A stretch of 64,000 bases of DNA from Lacibacter sp. H375 (GTDB lineage: Bacteria > Bacteroidota > Bacteroidia > Chitinophagales > Chitinophagaceae): assembly GCF_037892425.1 (NCBI RefSeq), contig NZ_JBBKTT010000001.1:3968001-4032000 (forward strand). The letters are read 5' to 3'. The notes below the pieces were generated by a model. That model was given only the letters and a program-made list of their open reading frames with translations, did no database searches and was not told where the DNA came from. A program made the translations under genes and the position numbers. Of this stretch, positions 60,682-64,000 are shown one piece after another (the first letter of the stretch is position 1; every line of letters begins with the position of its first letter).

Positions 60682-61329
60682 ATGAAGAAAACCATCATCC
60701 TGCTTTTTTGCATTCTGCTTATTATCATAATCACTATTTATCTATTCAATACCGTTTATAATAAGTCATCGCCTGCCACCACCAACAAAGAATTAAAGAA
60801 AGAAAGTCCCGAAAACATTACTGGAAAAGCTTTGCATGCAAAAGCTGTTGCAGCCAGGCAATTTGTAAAAACAAGTAATTACAATCAGCGTATTTGTTTT
60901 CTTATCGACATGAAAATCAGATCAGGGGCAAAACGTTTTTTTGTTTATGATCTGAAAAACAATTCAGTTCTCCAATCAGGCGTTGTAACACATGGCCGTT
61001 GCAATGAGCGTTGGCTCATCGGTCGTAAATATGGTAATGAACCGGGCTGTGGATGCACCTCGCTGGGAAAGTATAAGATCGGTAATGCATACATGGGTCG
61101 GTTTGGACTTGCCTACAAACTCCATGGCCTCGATTCAACAAATAACAATGCATTTAAACGTTTTGTGGTACTGCATGCACATGATTGTGTTCCAGAAAAT
61201 GAAGTATGGTCGGATATTTGCCAGAGTGATGGTTGTCCCACTGTTTCACCGGGTTTTCTTGACGACCTAAAAGCAATGATCAATGAATCAAAGAAACCGA
61301 TACTATTATGGATCTATGAATCAAAATAA
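60682..61329 (+). CDS. Murein L,D-transpeptidase catalytic-domain family protein (YkuD_2)
   Basis: Protein of 215 residues with one N-terminal membrane anchor (IILLFCILLIIIITIYLF). The catalytic domain (about 65-215) shows RICFLIDMKIRSGAKRFFVYDL, VVTHGR, SLGKYKIG, GRFGLAYKLHGLDSTNNNAFKRFVVLHAH and SDGCPTVS, where His and Cys of the H/SxGC pair are kept. It is expected to act in the periplasm on peptidoglycan. The M23 gene follows, so the two may form a small cell-wall set. Confidence 0.87.
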   Translation: MKKTIILLFCILLIIIITIYLFNTVYNKSSPATTNKELKKESPENITGKALHAKAVAARQFVKTSNYNQRICFLIDMKIRSGAKRFFVYDLKNNSVLQSGVVTHGRCNERWLIGRKYGNEPGCGCTSLGKYKIGNAYMGRFGLAYKLHGLDSTNNNAFKRFVVLHAHDCVPENEVWSDICQSDGCPTVSPGFLDDLKAMINESKKPILLWIYESK

Positions 61330-61392
61330 CCTTGAAAAGGCTAAGGGCAAGGGTTGCAAACCATTTTTCGAAACATCTTATTTTTGTATTCT

Positions 61393-62013
61393 ATGCACCA
61401 ACCTACTTTGTACCTTATAATAAGTGCGGCATTCATGCTGCTTATGAGCAGCTGTGCGGTAAGCAAACAACCGGAAGCTGTTCGTTTCCGTGCATTGCAG
61501 AAAGGAAGGATTGCAGACGACAGTAGCTACGTGTATTCATTGCCTTATGAAACAGGCAAAAAACATTTGATCGTTCAGGGATATTTCAGCAGGTTCACAC
61601 ATCGCAACCGGGCCGCTATTGATTTTAAAATGAAACGGGGTACGCCAATTTATGCCGCAAGGGGTGGAGTGGTAACAAGAGTAAAAGAAGATGGCAATAA
61701 GGGTGGGCTCGACAGAAATCTTCGTCAATACGGAAACTCTATTGTCATCAATCACAACGATAATACACGTGCCGGCTACTGGCATTTGCAATACAATGGC
61801 GTTGTGGTAAACGTTGGTGATACTGTGAAACAAGGTCAATTGATTGGCTATAGCGGCAAAACAGGTTACAGTGCTTTCCCTCATTTGCATTTTATTGTAT
61901 GGCGATCAGAAGCCGGCAACTGGCGACAGATCGGTACCCGTTTTCATACAAAAAATGGTGTAAAATACCTGCGCCCTTTCAGAAGCTACAGACGACCAAT
62001 CGAACAGAACTGA
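61393..62013 (+). CDS. M23 family metallopeptidase, lipoprotein
   Basis: Protein of 206 residues from ATG 61393, which starts a lipoprotein signal (lipobox MSSC). M23/lysostaphin-like domain: RAAIDFKMKRGTPIYAARGGVV, GNSIVINHNDNTRAGYWHLQYNG, VGDTVKQGQLIGYSGKTGYSAFPHLHFIVW. HLH is intact. In the first motif the position four before Asp, usually His, is Arg, while a His lies seven before (THRNRAAID); several M23 groups show this longer spacing. It probably hydrolyses peptidoglycan cross-links, or is a non-catalytic partner if the metal site is incomplete. Confidence 0.85.
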   Translation: MHQPTLYLIISAAFMLLMSSCAVSKQPEAVRFRALQKGRIADDSSYVYSLPYETGKKHLIVQGYFSRFTHRNRAAIDFKMKRGTPIYAARGGVVTRVKEDGNKGGLDRNLRQYGNSIVINHNDNTRAGYWHLQYNGVVVNVGDTVKQGQLIGYSGKTGYSAFPHLHFIVWRSEAGNWRQIGTRFHTKNGVKYLRPFRSYRRPIEQN

Positions 62014-62032
62014 TTTCCCTTAATTTCGCTGC

Positions 62033-62650
62033 ATGACTCCCGAACGAAGAGAACGCTTACTATCGGTGTTAAATAAACGACAGCCCGATCTTACAGTTGT
62101 ACTGGAAAATGTATTTGATCCGCATAATATTTCTGCGGTGATGCGTACTTGTGATGCAGTGGGCATCCAGGAAATTTATGTGTTGACGAATAAAATTCCA
62201 AGACATAAAAAATGGGGTGCAAGAAGTTCATCCAGCGCAGCCAAATGGCTAACGGTTCATCAATTTGAAAGTGCCGAAGAATGTTTTACTGCGTTGCGAA
62301 AGAAATATAAAAAGATCTACACCACTCATCTCAGCAGCGATGCAGTGAGTTTGCATGATATTGATTTTACAGAAAGTGTTGCATTGGTTTTTGGCAACGA
62401 ACATGCAGGTGTAAGTGATGAGATCATTGCGATGGCCGATGGCAATTTTATTATTCCACAGATGGGCATTATCCAATCGCTCAATATTTCTGTAGCATGT
62501 GCGGTGAGTATTTATGAAGCCATGCGGCAGAAGAAAAATGCCGGTCATTACGATAAGCAACGATTAGATGACAGTACGTTTAACACATTATTGGATGAAT
62601 GGGGATTTCGGGCCGACGATCTGGATGCTATTAAACAGGAAGAGCAGTAA
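62033..62650 (+). CDS. SpoU/TrmH-family RNA 2'-O-methyltransferase
   Basis: Protein of 205 residues. SPOUT motifs are present: motif 1 NISAVMRTCDAVGIQEIYVL, motif 2 LVFGNEHAGVSDEI and motif 3 IPQMGIIQSLNISVACAVSIYEAM. The length and the N-terminal RRERLLSVLNKRQPDLTVVLENV are like TrmH, which methylates the ribose of G18 in tRNAs. The gene lies 19 bases after the M23 gene and 9 before the thioredoxin-like gene. Confidence 0.9.
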   Translation: MTPERRERLLSVLNKRQPDLTVVLENVFDPHNISAVMRTCDAVGIQEIYVLTNKIPRHKKWGARSSSSAAKWLTVHQFESAEECFTALRKKYKKIYTTHLSSDAVSLHDIDFTESVALVFGNEHAGVSDEIIAMADGNFIIPQMGIIQSLNISVACAVSIYEAMRQKKNAGHYDKQRLDDSTFNTLLDEWGFRADDLDAIKQEEQ

Positions 62651-62659
62651 CTTTAAACA

Positions 62660-63145
62660 ATGAAGCGACTTCTTTTTATATCGGTTCTTATCCTGATTAT
62701 TACAAGCGCTGATGCTCAACCCATCAAACGATGGAAGATAGATGACCTGTTGCAATATGCTGATTCAAACGATTCAGTGCTGGTCATTAATTTCTGGGCA
62801 ACCTTCTGCGGACCATGTATAGCGGAGATTCCATATTTCCACAGCATCACCAGCAAATACAAAAAGCAAAATGTAAAACTGTTATTGGTTAGTCTTGATT
62901 TCAAAGAATACTATCCTAAACGCATTCGTGACTTTGCAAACAAACGAAAATATACAGCAGAGATCGTTTGGTTAGATGAAGAAAAACCTGATGATTTTTG
63001 TCCACGTATTGATAAGAACTGGACAGGTTCGATGCCAGCCACTTTATTCATAAATAAGAAAACAGGATATCGCAAATTTGTAGAGGCAGAAATGAAACCG
63101 GAAGACCTCGAAAGAGAAGTTCGTCTTGCTGCTGACGTAAAATAA
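62660..63145 (+). CDS. TlpA-like thioredoxin-fold protein, exported
   Basis: Protein of 161 residues with signal peptide (ends SADAQ). The active site is WATFCGPC (Cys50, Cys53) after VLVINF; the cis-Pro is in GSMPATLFI. TlpA-like proteins reduce disulfides in the periplasm. It is in a close + strand group with the M23 and TrmH-like genes and convergent with the SDR gene at 63164 (18 bases between stops). Confidence 0.88.
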   Translation: MKRLLFISVLILIITSADAQPIKRWKIDDLLQYADSNDSVLVINFWATFCGPCIAEIPYFHSITSKYKKQNVKLLLVSLDFKEYYPKRIRDFANKRKYTAEIVWLDEEKPDDFCPRIDKNWTGSMPATLFINKKTGYRKFVEAEMKPEDLEREVRLAADVK

Positions 63146-63163
63146 GATGAGTGATTGGCTGAT

Positions 63164-63991
63164 TTATGCAATGTTGTTTCTCTCTTTCAGAAATGCTATT
63201 TGCGTTACATCATAATTGATAGCTGACGTTGTGCCCGCCGTTACATCAATTGTGCAACCGGTGATAGTAGCTGCCATATTCGACGCCAGGAACACAGCCG
63301 TATTCGCAACATCTTTCATCAAGGGCAGTTTTTTCAACATTGTATCATCTCTCAGCTTTTTTAAAAATTGTGGAACCAGTTCACCGCCTGCATCAATAGC
63401 TTCCTTGAATACTTTCGAATCAGGAGAACCACCAGAACGGATATTCACCACCCGCACACCATAAACTCCAAGCTCTGATGCCAGGTTGCGTGAAAAACTT
63501 TCTATCGCACAACATGCCACACCAAATCCACCGGTATTAGGATAGCCAATGCCACCGGGCGTTGCAGTTAACGAAAGAATTACACCTGTTCCTTGTTTCG
63601 ACATGATTCTGCCAGCGGCAGTAGAGGTAATAAAATTTGATTGTGTTGAAATCTTGATTGGTTGTAGAAAATCTGCCAATTGCATTTCAGTCAACGGAAA
63701 ATTCTGCACATCTTTCCAGCCAATGGCATTAAATGAAACATCAATGCTGTGACCATCTGCAACTAAACCAGATAAATATTGGTTCACCTGCTCTTCATTC
63801 ATCGCATCAACTTCTGCAGCAAATGCTTTCCCGCCTGCAGCATTTATTTCATTGGCAAGTTGCTGTACAGGTTCAATTCGATGACCTGTTATATATACTG
63901 CTGCACCAGCATCGGCAAATGCACGTGCAAAAGCACCACCTAACGATCCACCAGCTCCGTAAATAACAGCATTCTTATTTTTCAGCAACAT
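63164..63991 (-). CDS. SDR-fold protein lacking the catalytic Tyr and Lys
   Basis: Protein of 275 residues with an SDR Rossmann fold: AVIYGAGGSLGGAFARAFADAGAAV at the N-terminus and VSFNAIGW in place of the NNAG strand. Where classical SDRs have YxxxK before the long helix, this reads GFGVACCAIESFSRNLASELG, so Tyr is Phe and Lys is Cys. GVRVVNIRSGGSPDS and GCTIDVTAGT follow as usual. It may bind NAD(P) without typical catalysis, or use other residues. It is complete in the window, starting 9 bases from the right edge; no operon partner is visible. Confidence 0.82.
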   Translation of the reverse strand: MLLKNKNAVIYGAGGSLGGAFARAFADAGAAVYITGHRIEPVQQLANEINAAGGKAFAAEVDAMNEEQVNQYLSGLVADGHSIDVSFNAIGWKDVQNFPLTEMQLADFLQPIKISTQSNFITSTAAGRIMSKQGTGVILSLTATPGGIGYPNTGGFGVACCAIESFSRNLASELGVYGVRVVNIRSGGSPDSKVFKEAIDAGGELVPQFLKKLRDDTMLKKLPLMKDVANTAVFLASNMAATITGCTIDVTAGTTSAINYDVTQIAFLKERNNIA

Positions 63992-64000
63992 AACGTTTGG

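Noticed and set aside
1-64000. Insertion sequences, prophage genes, CRISPR arrays, rRNA and tRNA genes
   Set aside because: I looked for transposase motifs, regularly spaced repeats and tRNA or rRNA landmarks and saw none; the holin-X-like protein at 31676 belongs to a stress operon, not a phage.

Overview
The window looks like chromosomal DNA from a Bacteroidota bacterium, probably of the family Chitinophagaceae. The evidence is moderate-to-low G+C, weak Shine-Dalgarno sequences, a polysaccharide lyase with a C-terminal type IX secretion (T9SS) sorting domain, GH88/PL6/PL8/GH97/GH130 enzymes, and small protein families common in that group (PA2169/DUF2383, YciE/DUF892, DUF4142, DUF6496, YtxH). 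I saw no rRNA, tRNA, transposase, CRISPR array or prophage.

Layout. (A) 1-17946, all on the + strand, is an exported polysaccharide-degradation locus: GH88 unsaturated-uronyl hydrolase, PL6 chondroitinase-B/alginate lyase-like enzyme, a two-domain DUF1080 (3-keto-glycoside hydrolase) protein, a Tat-exported Gfo/Idh/MocA oxidoreductase, a pectate-lyase-fold beta-helix protein, SGNH and alpha/beta hydrolases, an AXE1-like esterase, an S1 sulfatase and a T9SS-exported PL8 lyase of the chondroitinase ABC type. The substrate is probably a sulfated or acetylated uronic-acid polymer. No SusC/SusD pair lies in the window. (B) 18.4-43.1 kb is a mixed-strand stress island: three YtxH proteins, five PA2169-like four-helix proteins, two YciE ferritin-like proteins, a GT4 fusion protein with a convergent GH130 gene, a PAS histidine kinase with a receiver, small membrane proteins (DUF1328, holin-X-like, AI-2E), a DUF4142 lipoprotein, an NtrC-type sigma-54 activator with a sensorless kinase, Arg-rich low-complexity proteins and a GSP39-like SDR. 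(C) 43.5-60.5 kb is a deoxy-sugar catabolic locus: a GntR regulator, then RhaT, RhaE, RhaI and kinase for L-rhamnose, LutABC for L-lactate, a GH97 enzyme, and a non-phosphorylating L-fucose route (dehydrogenase, lactonase, mutarotase, FucP, SDR, FAH hydrolase). Both sugar routes are expected to yield L-lactate, which LutABC would oxidise to pyruvate. (D) 60.7-64.0 kb holds cell-envelope and housekeeping genes (YkuD-like, M23, TrmH-like, TlpA-like) and an unusual SDR.

The most interesting signal is in region B. Two near-identical units at about 21.8 kb and 26.9 kb each consist of a -24/-12 (sigma-54-like) promoter, a complete TPP (thiamine pyrophosphate) riboswitch aptamer, and a strong intrinsic terminator. 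Neither lies before a thiamine gene. The same promoter word, six copies in all, precedes PA2169 and YtxH genes and a third short promoter-to-terminator unit at 33.4 kb. A second related class of GG-N10-G sites sits 30-47 nt before the start codons of other stress genes. Together with the local sigma-54 activator this suggests a sigma-54 stress regulon that includes short TPP-aptamer RNAs. This reading is by eye only; no folding, database search or genome scan was possible.
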